61,843 nt of DNA, from assembly GCA_009837395.1 (NCBI GenBank), contig VXTP01000016.1, forward strand, positions 132,631-194,473, written 5' to 3'. Of the stretch, positions 18,255 through 27,131 are shown one piece after another (positions within the stretch are counted from its first letter, which is position 1; every line of letters begins with the position of its first letter). A program made the translations under genes and the position numbers. This stretch comes from Gemmatimonadota bacterium (lineage in GTDB: Bacteria > JAAXHH01). The notes under the pieces are model-generated. The model was not told where the DNA came from and did not search any database. It saw nothing but the letters and a program-made list of their open reading frames with translations.

Positions 18255-19412
18255 ATGTACGACCTGATCATCAAGGGCGGCCACGTCATCGATCCGGAGA
18301 ACGGCGTCAACGAAAGCCGGGACGTCGCCGTAGACGGCGGCCTGATCGCGGCGGTGGAGCACGACATCCCGGCGGAACACGGCCGGAAGGTGGCCCGCGT
18401 CCACGGCCACTACGTCACGCCCGGGCTGATCGACATCCACATGCACGCCTACGGCGGTTACCAGGGGTGGGTGTTCCCCGACGCCCACGTGCTCCCCAAC
18501 GGCGTAACCACGGTGCTCGATACCGGGGGCGCGGGATGGAAGAAATTTGAAGACTTCAAGGACTCGGTCATCGCCGAATCCGTTACCCGCGTGCTGGCCT
18601 TGATCAACATCGTGGGCGCCGGCATGGAAGGCGCCGTGGAGCAGGACGTTTCGGAGATGGACCCGGTTCCCTGCGCGGACATGATCAGCAGGTACCCGGA
18701 GCACGTCGTCGGGTCCAAGACCGCCCATTTCGGCGGTCCGGGCTGGGAAGCGGTGGACGGCGCCGTCGAGGCGGCCCGGCGAAGCGGCACTATCGCCATG
18801 ATCGATTTCGCGCCGAAGCCGACCCGGAGCTACCGGGACCTGCTGCTGAAGAAGCTGAGCCCCGGCGACATACACACGCACCTCTACGCGCAACACATCC
18901 CCCTGCTGGACGAGCACGGCCGGGTGAACGACTACGTCCGGGAAGCGCGGGACAAGGGCATCCTGTTCGACCTGGGCCACGGCGGCGGCAGCTTCTGGTT
19001 TCGCATCGCCGTGCCGGCCATCGAGCAGGGGTTCCTGCCGGATACCATCAGCACGGACCTCCACAAGTACAGCGCCCTGATGCCGAACGCGAGCATGAAC
19101 ACGACCATGTCGAAATGCCTGAACATGGGGATGACCCTAGAGGACGTGGTCATGCGCTCCACGCGGAACCCCGCCCGGGCCATCCGGCGCCCCGAACTGG
19201 GTACGCTGAGCATCGGCGCGGAGGCGGACGTCGCCGTGCTGGAGCTGGAATACGGAGAGTTCGGTTTCGTGGACTCGGGCCACGCGCGCATGCGCGGCGA
19301 CCGGCGGCTGAGGTGCCTGCTGACGGTGCGTGCCGGCGAGGTGGTCTGGGACCTGAACGGCCTGACGCGGCCGGACTGGGACAAGGCGGGAAAATACATC
19401 AGGGCGGATTAG
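18255..19412 (+). CDS. Amidohydrolase/deacetylase family metallohydrolase
   Basis: A 385-aa amidohydrolase. The first metal motif H62-x-H64 ('IDIHMHAYGG') follows the small N-terminal beta domain ('LIIKGGHVIDPENGV'). Lys155 in 'VGSKTAHFG' fits the carboxylated bridging lysine, His209 ('HTHLYAQH') and the 'DLGHGGGSFWF' segment give further ligands, and 'STDLHKYS' holds the catalytic Asp. The overall pattern fits the EF_0837/AHA_3915-type deacetylase-like subgroup, whose substrates are N-acyl or cyclic amide compounds. A strong GGAGGAGAGGAG site precedes the ATG. It lies between the fusion protein and the third OPT-like gene, consistent with hydrolysis of an imported amide. Confidence 0.87.
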   Translation: MYDLIIKGGHVIDPENGVNESRDVAVDGGLIAAVEHDIPAEHGRKVARVHGHYVTPGLIDIHMHAYGGYQGWVFPDAHVLPNGVTTVLDTGGAGWKKFEDFKDSVIAESVTRVLALINIVGAGMEGAVEQDVSEMDPVPCADMISRYPEHVVGSKTAHFGGPGWEAVDGAVEAARRSGTIAMIDFAPKPTRSYRDLLLKKLSPGDIHTHLYAQHIPLLDEHGRVNDYVREARDKGILFDLGHGGGSFWFRIAVPAIEQGFLPDTISTDLHKYSALMPNASMNTTMSKCLNMGMTLEDVVMRSTRNPARAIRRPELGTLSIGAEADVAVLELEYGEFGFVDSGHARMRGDRRLRCLLTVRAGEVVWDLNGLTRPDWDKAGKYIRAD

Positions 19413-19497
19413 CCGGACGGACCGGGTTGAGTACGGGCGCGGCTGAAAACCGGTACGCGCCGCACCCATTCGGAAATGCCATGACCGAGCGTAAACC

Positions 19498-21549
19498 ATG
19501 AGCGACACCACCAGGCGTGAACACCAGGATCGGCACGACCGGGAAGCCGATTCCGCCGGACAGGACGACCGGTGGCAGATCGTTCCGGACAGCCTGCCCT
19601 ACGAGGACGGGTTCAGCAGCCGGATCATCTGGGCCGCCTTCTTCGTCGGGCTGGTCATGCTCCCGGGGGCGATCTACCTGGAACTGGTGACCGGAAAGAG
19701 TTTCGCGGGCGCCGCGGAATGGGTCACCATCATTATGTTCATCGAGATCGGTAAGCGCCTGTTCATCAAGCTGAAACCCCAGGAAGCCATCATCCTCTAC
19801 TGGCTCGCCGCAGGTCTGGCGGCGACGGGTCTGGGCGCCAGCGGCATGGCGGCCGGATCATCGGTGCACGGCGCGCCTTTCGCCAAGATGATCTGGTTCC
19901 AGTATCTGATCCAGTCTCCCCAGGCGGACGGCCTGGCCCAGCTTCTGCCCCAGTGGGTTTCGCCTCCCAGGGGTTCCGATTCCCTGATCACCCGGACCCT
20001 CTTCTCCATGGAGTGGCTGGAACCGATTCTGCTGGCCATCCTCGTGTCCATCCTCGGCCTGGTCAACGCCATTTCACTGGGATACGTGCTCTTCCGCATC
20101 ACGGCGGACACCGAACGCCTGCCCTTTCCCCTGGCGCCCGTACAGGCGGCCGGCGCCACCGCGCTGGCGGAATCGTCCGCGGGCGAAGAGACCTGGCGGT
20201 GGCGCCTGTTTACCGTCGGCGCCATGATCGGCCTGGGTTGGGGTATTCTGTACGTCGTCGTTCCGACGGTATCGGGCGTGGTGCTGACCAAGGGGGTCGA
20301 AGTCTTCCCCATTCCCTTCGCGGACTTCACGCCGCGGGTCCGGGACGTGCTGCCCGCGTCGCCCATCGGCATCGGCACGGACATGGCCACGCTCCTGGTG
20401 GGTTTCGTTCTGCCCTTCTGGATCGTGGTCGGTACTTTCATCAGTTCTTTCGTCGTCACCTTCATCGCCAACCCGGCCCTCTACCACTTCGGCCTTTTGC
20501 ACAGCTGGGCGCCGGGGATGAGCACCATCCCCACTTCCATCAACAACACCATCGATTTCTGGCTGAGTTTTTCCTCCATCGGCACTTCGCTGGTCATCGG
20601 CCTGATCGGCCTGGTCGCCTTCGCCCGCGCCTTGCGACGAGACCCGGACGGCCCGTCCGGAGGCCTGGGACCCCGCCGGCCGCCGCCGGACCGGGGCGAT
20701 TTCCGGCTTCCCATCCCCATCGCGCTCTGGGCGGTTTCGACCCTTTGCTTCATCCTCCTGGTCTACTATCTCGAACCCACGTTCCCGGTATGGATCTCCC
20801 TGGTATTCGGGTTCCTTTGGACGCCCTTCTTCTCCTACATCGGCGCGCGCATGATTGGCCTCACGGGTTCGCCCTACGGTTCGTCCTTCCCCTACGCGAG
20901 GGAGGGCTCCTTCTACCTGTCGGGCTACAAGGGCGTGGCCATCTGGTTCGCCCCGGTTCCGCTCTTCGATCACAGCGGCGTCGTGGCGACCTTCCGGCAG
21001 CTGGAACTCACCCGAACGCGATTTCCAAGCCTGGTCAAACTGTATATATTGAGCCTGTTGCTGCTCATCGTGTTCAGTTTCCTCTTCTATGCCCTGATCT
21101 GGAAACTGGCGCCCATACCGTCCGCGGCCTATCCCTTCGTCGAGAAGATGTGGCCGCTGCAGGCGACGATGGAAACGATCTGGATCAAGTCGACCCTGCC
21201 GGGCGGATCGGATGTAATCGGGCAACTCATCAAGTGGGAGTACATCGGCGCCGGGATGGGGTTCACGGTAGCCCTTTACGGGGTCCTGAGCCTGCTCAAG
21301 GCGCCGCCGCTGCTGTTCTACGGCCTGGTGGCCGGACTGGGCACCGGCGCCTGGATACACTATACGTTGCCCACGTTCATCGGAGCGATGCTGGGCCGGT
21401 TCTATTTCGGAAAGCGCTATGGCGAGAAGAGATGGCGGGCCTACGCGCCCGTGATCCTCGCCGGGTACGGGTGCGGCCTGGGTCTGATCGGCATGGCGGC
21501 CGTCTCCCTGGTGCTGATCGCCAAGTCCACGTCCCAGATCCTGTTCTGA
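19498..21549 (+). CDS. OPT-like peptide transporter family membrane protein, third copy
   Basis: A 683-aa protein with a charged 45-residue N-terminus followed by about 14 hydrophobic segments. It is more distant from the two other copies but keeps the 'TERLPFPLAPVQAAGATA' segment, placed like the 'LTFPLARVP' segment of the first copy, and 'APGMSTIPTSINNTIDFWLS'. A Pro/Gly/Arg-rich loop at about 380-400 separates two halves. The OPT superfamily is the best fit; the substrate is unknown, though the catabolic neighbours point to an imported organic acid or peptide derivative. The ATG overlaps no neighbour; the next gene starts 15 nt after its stop. Confidence 0.8.
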   Translation: MSDTTRREHQDRHDREADSAGQDDRWQIVPDSLPYEDGFSSRIIWAAFFVGLVMLPGAIYLELVTGKSFAGAAEWVTIIMFIEIGKRLFIKLKPQEAIILYWLAAGLAATGLGASGMAAGSSVHGAPFAKMIWFQYLIQSPQADGLAQLLPQWVSPPRGSDSLITRTLFSMEWLEPILLAILVSILGLVNAISLGYVLFRITADTERLPFPLAPVQAAGATALAESSAGEETWRWRLFTVGAMIGLGWGILYVVVPTVSGVVLTKGVEVFPIPFADFTPRVRDVLPASPIGIGTDMATLLVGFVLPFWIVVGTFISSFVVTFIANPALYHFGLLHSWAPGMSTIPTSINNTIDFWLSFSSIGTSLVIGLIGLVAFARALRRDPDGPSGGLGPRRPPPDRGDFRLPIPIALWAVSTLCFILLVYYLEPTFPVWISLVFGFLWTPFFSYIGARMIGLTGSPYGSSFPYAREGSFYLSGYKGVAIWFAPVPLFDHSGVVATFRQLELTRTRFPSLVKLYILSLLLLIVFSFLFYALIWKLAPIPSAAYPFVEKMWPLQATMETIWIKSTLPGGSDVIGQLIKWEYIGAGMGFTVALYGVLSLLKAPPLLFYGLVAGLGTGAWIHYTLPTFIGAMLGRFYFGKRYGEKRWRAYAPVILAGYGCGLGLIGMAAVSLVLIAKSTSQILF

Positions 21550-21564
21550 CGGGAAACAAGTGCC

Positions 21565-22599
21565 ATGCCCGATGATTTCCGCGTAGCCCTGGTAGCCGAC
21601 CTGCGGGGTCCCGACGGCGGGGTCGTGTTCGACGATTTCGGCGTCGACGTGCTGGACGAAGCCGGGGTCTTTCATGCCTTCCTGGAAGAGGACCGGTCGC
21701 CCGTAACCCCGGATCAGCTCGAGGATTTCGACGCGGTGATCTCCATGGGCCAGCACTACACGCAAGACTCCTTTGCCGGGGTCGAGCGCCTGGCGCTGAT
21801 CGCCCGGACGGGCGTGGGCTACGACATGATCGATATGGACGCCGCAACGGAAGCGGACGTCATGGTGACGATCACCCCGGAGGCCACGCGCAAGCCCGTG
21901 GCTAGCGCCACGATGGCCCTCCTGCTCGGTCTCTGTCACCGGGTAACCATCAAGGACGCCATCGTGCGGAACGACGACTGGGACATCCGTTTCGATCACA
22001 TGGGATGCGAGGTCCGGGGCCGCGTGGTCGGCCTGATCGGCATGGGCATGATCGGCCGCGAGGTGGCGCGCATGATGGCGCCCTTCGAGCCGTCCGAGAT
22101 CCTCGTCTCCGATCCGGCCGTGTCCGCGGAAGAAGCCGCGCAACTGGGCGTTACGCTGGTGGACCTGGAGACGCTGCTCAAACGCAGCACGTTCGTTACC
22201 ATCCACTGTCCGTTGAACGAACACACCCGGTACCTGATCGGTTCGCGTGAGCTGCGCATGATGCGGGAGGACGCCTACCTCGTCAACACGGCCCGTGGCG
22301 CTATCGTAGACCAGAGCGCCCTGGAGCAGGCGTTGCAGGAAGGCAGGATCGCGGGCGCGGCCATTGACGTTTTCGAGCAGGAACCGCCGGACGCCGACGA
22401 TCCCCTGCTTTCCCTGCCGAACGTCATCCTGGCGCCGCACGCTTCGTGCTGGACCTACGAACTGTTTCGCGATATCGGACACGACTGCATGAAGGCGGCC
22501 CTGGCCGTCTCCCGGGGAGAAGAGCCTCCCTACGTGGTCAACCGGCAAGTACTCGAGCGGCCCGGTTTGAGGAGGAAACTGGAGCGGCTCAGCAGTTGA
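21565..22599 (+). CDS. D-isomer-specific 2-hydroxyacid dehydrogenase
   Basis: A 344-aa NAD(P)-dependent dehydrogenase that interconverts a 2-hydroxy acid and its 2-oxo acid. The nucleotide-binding 'GLIGMGMIG' loop is at about 152-160. The catalytic Arg is in 'VNTARGAIVD' (about 243), the Glu in 'FEQEPPD' (about 272) and the His in 'APHASCWT' (about 292). It lies 15 nt after the OPT-like gene and 127 nt before an Ldh-type dehydrogenase that handles hydroxy acids of the opposite fold class, suggesting catabolism of a hydroxy acid released by the upstream amidohydrolase. Confidence 0.9.
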   Translation: MPDDFRVALVADLRGPDGGVVFDDFGVDVLDEAGVFHAFLEEDRSPVTPDQLEDFDAVISMGQHYTQDSFAGVERLALIARTGVGYDMIDMDAATEADVMVTITPEATRKPVASATMALLLGLCHRVTIKDAIVRNDDWDIRFDHMGCEVRGRVVGLIGMGMIGREVARMMAPFEPSEILVSDPAVSAEEAAQLGVTLVDLETLLKRSTFVTIHCPLNEHTRYLIGSRELRMMREDAYLVNTARGAIVDQSALEQALQEGRIAGAAIDVFEQEPPDADDPLLSLPNVILAPHASCWTYELFRDIGHDCMKAALAVSRGEEPPYVVNRQVLERPGLRRKLERLSS

Positions 22600-22726
22600 C
22601 TCGACCCGAAGATGACGTGTAGACCGGGGCCTGACACGGCCGAAATATAACTCGATATCGTCCGGCCGATCACTGCGCCGGATACACGCCGGACACATAC
22701 GTGGATAAGACCGAGAAAGGAAGATA

Positions 22727-23785
22727 ATGCCGGTAATTTCCCCTGAGAAACTGCATCGAATCGGCTGCGAAGTGATGGAGGCGGCCGGCTGCACGGCGGA
22801 CGACGCGCGCAGCGTCGTGGACCACCTCGTGGATTCCAATCTATTCGGCCATGATTCCCACGGCGCCATCCGTATCCCGGAATACGTGAAGGCCATCAAG
22901 GACGAGGGTCGATTCAAAGCCAGGGCGGACGTACGGATACTGAAGGAGAGCCCGTGCACGGCCGTGGTGGACAACGGCGGCGCGCTCGGCCAGGTAGGCG
23001 GTACCTTCGCCATGCAGCTGGCCATGAAGAAAGCCCGGGAACACGGCACGGCCACGGTTTCCCTCCGGCGCACCAGCCACGTGGGGCGTGTGGGCGCCTA
23101 TCCCCTCATGGCTGCCCGGGAGGGCCTGATCGGATCGGCATTCGTCAACGCGGGCCGGTTCGGGCGTCAGATCCCGCCCTTCGGGGGCATCGACGGGCGG
23201 ATCAGCACCAATCCCATCGCTTTCTCGGCCCCTCGCCGGGACGACGACCCCGTCATGGTGGACCTGACCACTTCCGTCGTCGCGGAAGGCAAGGTGCGCG
23301 TCGCCGCGAACAAGGGCGTGCAGGTGCCCGAAGGCTGGCTGATCGACCACAACGGCAATCCCACGACCGATCCCACGGTTATCAAGGGACCGCCGCCCAA
23401 CGGCGCGATCCTGCCCATGGGCGGCATCGTCGCCCACAAGGGCTACAGCCTGGGCCTGCTCGTGGAGATCCTGGGCGGTACGCTGAGCGGACAGGGATGC
23501 GCACAGGGCGAGCAGACCGTATCGAGCAACGGCGTGCTCTTCACCGTCTACGATATTTCGTTTTTCACGGACCTGGACTGGTACTACGAGGAAGTCGAGG
23601 GACTGATCCGCCACGTGAAAGCCAGCAGGACGGCCCCGGGATTCGACGAGATCCTCATACCGGGCGAACCGGAGTTCCGATTGGCGGCGAAGCGCCGGGA
23701 GGAAGGGATCAGCATCGACGACACCACCTGGCAGCAGATAGAGGAAGCCGGGATCCGGGTCGGCCTGAATCCCGCAAATTGGTAG
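22727..23785 (+). CDS. Ldh-family (malate/L-lactate/ureidoglycolate) oxidoreductase
   Basis: A 352-aa enzyme of the Ldh_2 fold, which oxidises L-2-hydroxy acids or reduces imines with NAD(P). Family landmarks are 'FGHDSHGAIRIPEYV' (about 42-56), 'RRTSHVGRVGAYPLMAAREGLIG' (about 115-137), 'GRISTNPIAFSAPR' (about 162-175) and 'AHKGYSLGLLVEILGG' (about 231-246). AAAGGAAG precedes the ATG by 7 nt. Which of lactate, malate, sulfolactate or ureidoglycolate it uses cannot be told. It ends the operon; its TAG stop begins a 17-bp repeat followed by a hairpin. Confidence 0.9.
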   Translation: MPVISPEKLHRIGCEVMEAAGCTADDARSVVDHLVDSNLFGHDSHGAIRIPEYVKAIKDEGRFKARADVRILKESPCTAVVDNGGALGQVGGTFAMQLAMKKAREHGTATVSLRRTSHVGRVGAYPLMAAREGLIGSAFVNAGRFGRQIPPFGGIDGRISTNPIAFSAPRRDDDPVMVDLTTSVVAEGKVRVAANKGVQVPEGWLIDHNGNPTTDPTVIKGPPPNGAILPMGGIVAHKGYSLGLLVEILGGTLSGQGCAQGEQTVSSNGVLFTVYDISFFTDLDWYYEEVEGLIRHVKASRTAPGFDEILIPGEPEFRLAAKRREEGISIDDTTWQQIEEAGIRVGLNPANW

Positions 23786-23833
23786 GCTCGTAGAAACGGT
23801 AAGCCCGTAGAAACGGCAAGCCCGCTGAAATGA
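23783..23833. repeat. 17-bp tandem repeat (3 copies) starting at the Ldh stop codon
   Basis: Units at 23783-23799, 23800-23816 and 23817-23833 share AAGCCCGTAGAAACGG. The first begins with the gene's TAG stop, the second with TAA, the third with CAA. The repeat runs up to a hairpin between convergent genes. Confidence 0.82.
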
Positions 23834-23835
23834 AA

Positions 23836-23867
23836 AAGGGACAGGAGAATCAACTCCCCTGTCCCTT
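23836..23867 (-). terminator. Hairpin terminator of the DUF2911 gene (possibly bidirectional)
   Basis: AAGGGACAGG (23836-23845) pairs perfectly with CCTGTCCCTT (23858-23867) over a 12-nt loop. Read on the minus strand it is followed by five Ts, a good intrinsic terminator for the DUF2911 gene, whose stop is 30 nt away. On the plus strand there is no T run, so ending the Ldh transcript there is less certain. Confidence 0.75.
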
Positions 23868-23897
23868 GGATGCTGCCTTACAGGATAGCGGTGGAAA

Positions 23898-24458
23898 CTA
23901 CTTGGCCGAGAAACCGACAAGCAGGCGGTGAGTACCCCACCCAACTGCTAGGTAATGCTGGCCTTCGTTTTCCAGGAATCTCACGGTGAGCCGTTCGATC
24001 ATCTCGTTTTCCACGCTGTACATAAACGGCACTTCCAGCACGTCGTTCTCCCGGCTGGCGCCCGGCGCGCCCCAGATCCCCACTTCACTGTTGAAGATGA
24101 GCGACCACGAATCGCCGTCCACGTGCTTTATCCAGGCGCTGTAGGAACCCGCGGCCAGCGTGGCGTCACCGAACATTAGATCGCCTTCCGTCGTAAAGGT
24201 CGTGGACTTGTTACTGCCGAAGCGCCAGACGAATCCCGCCGGCGCCATGGCGAGCATGTCCCTGCCCTTCATCTCGGGACGGCCGTAGTCAATGGACACC
24301 TTGCCGCCAGACAGCGCGACTTCCAACATACCCCGACCGGGGTCCGATCCTTCACCGCCAGAGGGCATGGTCGTCTGGGCATCGGCGATCCCGCTGCCCA
24401 GGGAAGTCAAGGCCATGGCAAGGGCCAGGCCGCCGATCATACGGGTAATGCGAAGCAT
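23898..24458 (-). CDS. DUF2911 family exported protein
   Basis: A 186-aa protein with a signal peptide (residues 1-28, ending ADA-Q). The mature part has the DUF2911 pattern: 'VSIDYGRPEMKGRD', 'VWRFGSNKSTTFTTEGDL', 'LAAGSYSAWI', 'WSLIFNSEVGIWG' and 'ENEMIERLTVRF'. The family is periplasmic and of unknown function. ATG 24458 is chosen because AGGAGG lies 7 nt upstream and the signal peptide begins there; an 83-residue upstream extension is not protein-like. It stands alone between two plus-strand operons. Confidence 0.9.
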   Translation of the reverse strand: MLRITRMIGGLALAMALTSLGSGIADAQTTMPSGGEGSDPGRGMLEVALSGGKVSIDYGRPEMKGRDMLAMAPAGFVWRFGSNKSTTFTTEGDLMFGDATLAAGSYSAWIKHVDGDSWSLIFNSEVGIWGAPGASRENDVLEVPFMYSVENEMIERLTVRFLENEGQHYLAVGWGTHRLLVGFSAK

Positions 24459-24776
24459 AAATACCTCCTGAAAACGGTGCTTGTTCTGAAATTCCTTTAA
24501 AGCAGGTCGTACGAGCCAAAAATGAGAAGAATCAGCCTTGCTGTCAACGAAATTGCATCGACCCGGCGATGCCTGGGAAACGGACCAGGGAAATGTCGAT
24601 ACGCATGCCGCGGCCGGTCTCGGAAGACGGTAGGCTGGCGGTGTATTTCCCTTGATTTTTGGTCCTTCCCGGTCGATTTTAGCCCGTGGGGCTCGACAGT
24701 TCGACAACCCCTTCCTGCTGTGACGAATCTATATACGTCTGATAGCTGCATTTCTTCAATTTAAAGGAGCACAGGG
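24459..24776. other. 318-bp divergent intergenic region
   Basis: It holds the ribosome binding sites of the DUF2911 gene (minus, AGGAGG) and the RraA-like gene (plus, AAAGGAG about 8 nt before the ATG). TATATA at about 24730 could be a -10 element for the plus-strand hut operon, but no convincing -35 element is at the right distance. No RNA gene, ORF or clear inverted repeat is seen. Confidence 0.5.
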
Positions 24777-25451
24777 ATGACCCGTGTAGACGATGCCGTA
24801 TTGAACGGTCTGGCCGGTTTCGACTCGGCCACGGTTTACAACGCCGTGGAGAAAGTGCAGGGCGTTTCGAATGACGATTACACCGGCCCGGAGATTCAGT
24901 ATTTGACGCCTGAACTCGGCACCGTGATCGGGTACGCCGTGACTTCCGAGGTCACCCCGCTGGACGCAACGCCAGCCAATATGAGCTGGCCCGACTACTA
25001 CGACGTGCTGAACGAGACACCGGGTCCCATGATTGCGGTGATGAAGGACGTCGACACCCGTCCGAAGCGCGCCGCCGTCTTTGGCGACGGCATGGCGCAT
25101 ATCCACAGGAAGCTCGGCGTAGTGGGCGCCGTGGTCGAAGGCTGCGTCCGCGATCTCGAGGGCATCCGGGCAGCGGGCCTGCCCATATGGGGCCTCGGCA
25201 CGGTATCCGGCCACGGCCCCTTCAACGTGCGGGCCGTCGGCCGGCCGCTTGTGGCCGGGCAGTTGCTCGTGCAGACCGGGGACCTGTTGCTCGCCGACGT
25301 GGACGGGGTCGTGAAGATCCCGCTCGATATCGCGGAAGACACCCTGAGCAAGGCGAATGAGATCAGGACCTGGGAACGGTCCCACTTCGACATGATCAAC
25401 AGCCCCGATTTCTCCTACGAAAAGTGGAAGAACCGGGAATCGCAGGCGTAA
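24777..25451 (+). CDS. RraA-like protein (HMG/CHA aldolase-type family)
   Basis: A 224-aa RraA-fold protein. Seen are '[13 protein letters not shown]' near the N-terminus, '[31 protein letters not shown]' at about 100-130 (the substrate and metal-binding loop; the Arg-Asp pair is in 'CVRD') and '[12 protein letters not shown]' at about 173-184. Members are either RNase E regulators or class II pyruvate aldolases/oxaloacetate decarboxylases; the catalytic-type loop favours an aldolase or decarboxylase. Its 3' end overlaps the hutU start by 28 nt, so it heads the histidine-degradation operon, an unusual partner. Confidence 0.85.
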   Translation: MTRVDDAVLNGLAGFDSATVYNAVEKVQGVSNDDYTGPEIQYLTPELGTVIGYAVTSEVTPLDATPANMSWPDYYDVLNETPGPMIAVMKDVDTRPKRAAVFGDGMAHIHRKLGVVGAVVEGCVRDLEGIRAAGLPIWGLGTVSGHGPFNVRAVGRPLVAGQLLVQTGDLLLADVDGVVKIPLDIAEDTLSKANEIRTWERSHFDMINSPDFSYEKWKNRESQA

Positions 25452-27109
25452 GCCGCCTATTGGACCGTATCGTGAAAGCACCGACGGGAACCGAACTGCA
25501 CTGCAGAAACTGGCTCATCGAAGCGGCCTACCGCATGATCCAGAACAACCTGGACCCCCAGGTCGCCTTCGATCCGGAGAACCTCGTCGTGTACGGCGGC
25601 AGGGGCAAGGCCGCCCGAAACCGGGAGGCCCTCGAAGCCATCCTGAACGCCCTGCGGAACCTGGAACCCGACGAGACCCTCATGGTGCAGTCGGGCAAGC
25701 CGGTGGCGGTGTTTCGCACCTACGAGGACGCGCCGCGCGTCCTGATCGCCAACTCGAACATGGTACCGGCCTGGTCGACGCAGGAGAACTTCGACGCCTG
25801 GGAGCGCGAGGGCTTGACGATGTACGGCCAGATGACGGCCGGCAGCTGGATCTACATCGGTACGCAGGGCATCCTGCAGGGTACTTACGAGACCTTCGGC
25901 GCGCTCGCCCGGAAACACGGTTGGGGCAGCCTGTCGGGAAAGCTCGTGGTTACGGCCGGGCTGGGCGAGATGGGCGGCGCCCAGGCGCTGGCCATCACCA
26001 TGAACGGCGGCGTGGGACTGCTGGTGGAGGTGGATCCCTGGCGCGCGCGCCGGCGCCTGGAACTTCGCCAGGTGGACACCGTGGCGGAGAACCTCGACCT
26101 CGCGTTGAGCTGGGTGGACGAGGCGCTGGCCGCGGGCGAAGCCCGGTCGATCGCCCTGATCGGAAACGCCGCCGAGGTGCTTCCCGAACTGATTGACCGG
26201 GGGATCGTACCCGACGTAGTCACGGACCAGACTGCGGCTCACGACCCGCTCTACGGGTACATCCCCGCCGGGCTGTCCCCTGCAGCAGCGCGCCGGTTGC
26301 GCGAGCGCGATCCGGACGGCTACCAGGAGCGTTCCATCGCTTCCATGACCGTCCACGTCCAGGCCATGCTCGCGTGGCAGCGTAAGGGGGCCGTGGTCTT
26401 CGACTACGGCAACAACCTGCGTCAGCGGGCCTATGACAACGGGGTGGAGCAGGCCTTCGACTATCCTGGCTTCGTCCCGGCCTACATCCGTCCCCTGTTC
26501 TGCGAAGGCAAGGGCCCCTTCCGGTGGGTCGCGCTTTCGGGAGACCCCGAGGACATCTACCGGACGGACCAGGCCATCCTCGAGCTGTTTCCGGAGGACG
26601 ATCACCTTTTCCGCTGGATCACCATGGCCCGGCGTCACGTGGAATTCCAGGGGCTTCCGGCCCGTATCTGCTGGCTGGGATACGGCGAAAGGGCCCGGGC
26701 GGGACTGAAATTCAATGAACTGGTCGCATCGGGCGAGATCAGCGCGCCCATCGTTATCGGCCGCGACCACCTGGACAGCGGCTCCGTCGCCAGCCCTAAC
26801 CGCGAGACCGAGGCCATGAAGGACGGTTCGGACGCCATCGCGGACTGGCCCGTCCTGAACGCATTGATCAACACGGCGAGCGGCGCCACCTGGGTAAGCT
26901 ACCACCATGGCGGCGGCGTGGGCATCGGATACAGCCTCCACGCCGGGCAGGTCATCGTCGCCGACGGCACGCCCGAGGCGGCCGCGCGCCTGGAGCGCGT
27001 GCTCACCAACGACCCGGGGATGGGCGTGGCCCGGCACGTCGACGCCGGCTACGAAGAAGCCCTGGCCGTGGCACAGTCCCGCGGCGTCAAGATCCCCATG
27101 ATGGATTGA
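25424..27109 (+). CDS. hutU: Urocanate hydratase
   Basis: A 561-aa urocanase, converting urocanate to 4-imidazolone-5-propionate with bound NAD. Family segments run the whole length: '[23 protein letters not shown]', '[18 protein letters not shown]', '[15 protein letters not shown]', '[11 protein letters not shown]', '[13 protein letters not shown]'-like text and '[15 protein letters not shown]' with the catalytic Cys at about 416, then '[20 protein letters not shown]'. The usual family has about a dozen residues before 'KAPTGTEL', which fits the GTG at 25424; a TTG at 25460 or GTG at 25472 is possible since none has a clear binding site. It overlaps the RraA-like gene by 28 nt. Confidence 0.96.
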   Translation: MEEPGIAGVSRLLDRIVKAPTGTELHCRNWLIEAAYRMIQNNLDPQVAFDPENLVVYGGRGKAARNREALEAILNALRNLEPDETLMVQSGKPVAVFRTYEDAPRVLIANSNMVPAWSTQENFDAWEREGLTMYGQMTAGSWIYIGTQGILQGTYETFGALARKHGWGSLSGKLVVTAGLGEMGGAQALAITMNGGVGLLVEVDPWRARRRLELRQVDTVAENLDLALSWVDEALAAGEARSIALIGNAAEVLPELIDRGIVPDVVTDQTAAHDPLYGYIPAGLSPAAARRLRERDPDGYQERSIASMTVHVQAMLAWQRKGAVVFDYGNNLRQRAYDNGVEQAFDYPGFVPAYIRPLFCEGKGPFRWVALSGDPEDIYRTDQAILELFPEDDHLFRWITMARRHVEFQGLPARICWLGYGERARAGLKFNELVASGEISAPIVIGRDHLDSGSVASPNRETEAMKDGSDAIADWPVLNALINTASGATWVSYHHGGGVGIGYSLHAGQVIVADGTPEAAARLERVLTNDPGMGVARHVDAGYEEALAVAQSRGVKIPMMD

Positions 27110-27131
27110 ACATCGGAAGTGATGGTCGGAT

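Noticed and set aside
20074-23073. A 999-codon minus-strand open frame, and others of 500-670 codons opposite known genes (for example 2826-4823, 13598-15421, 15680-17626)
   Set aside because: They lie antisense to recognised genes; their text is rich in Arg, Gly, His and Asp with no domain, as expected from the mirror of GC-rich coding sequence.
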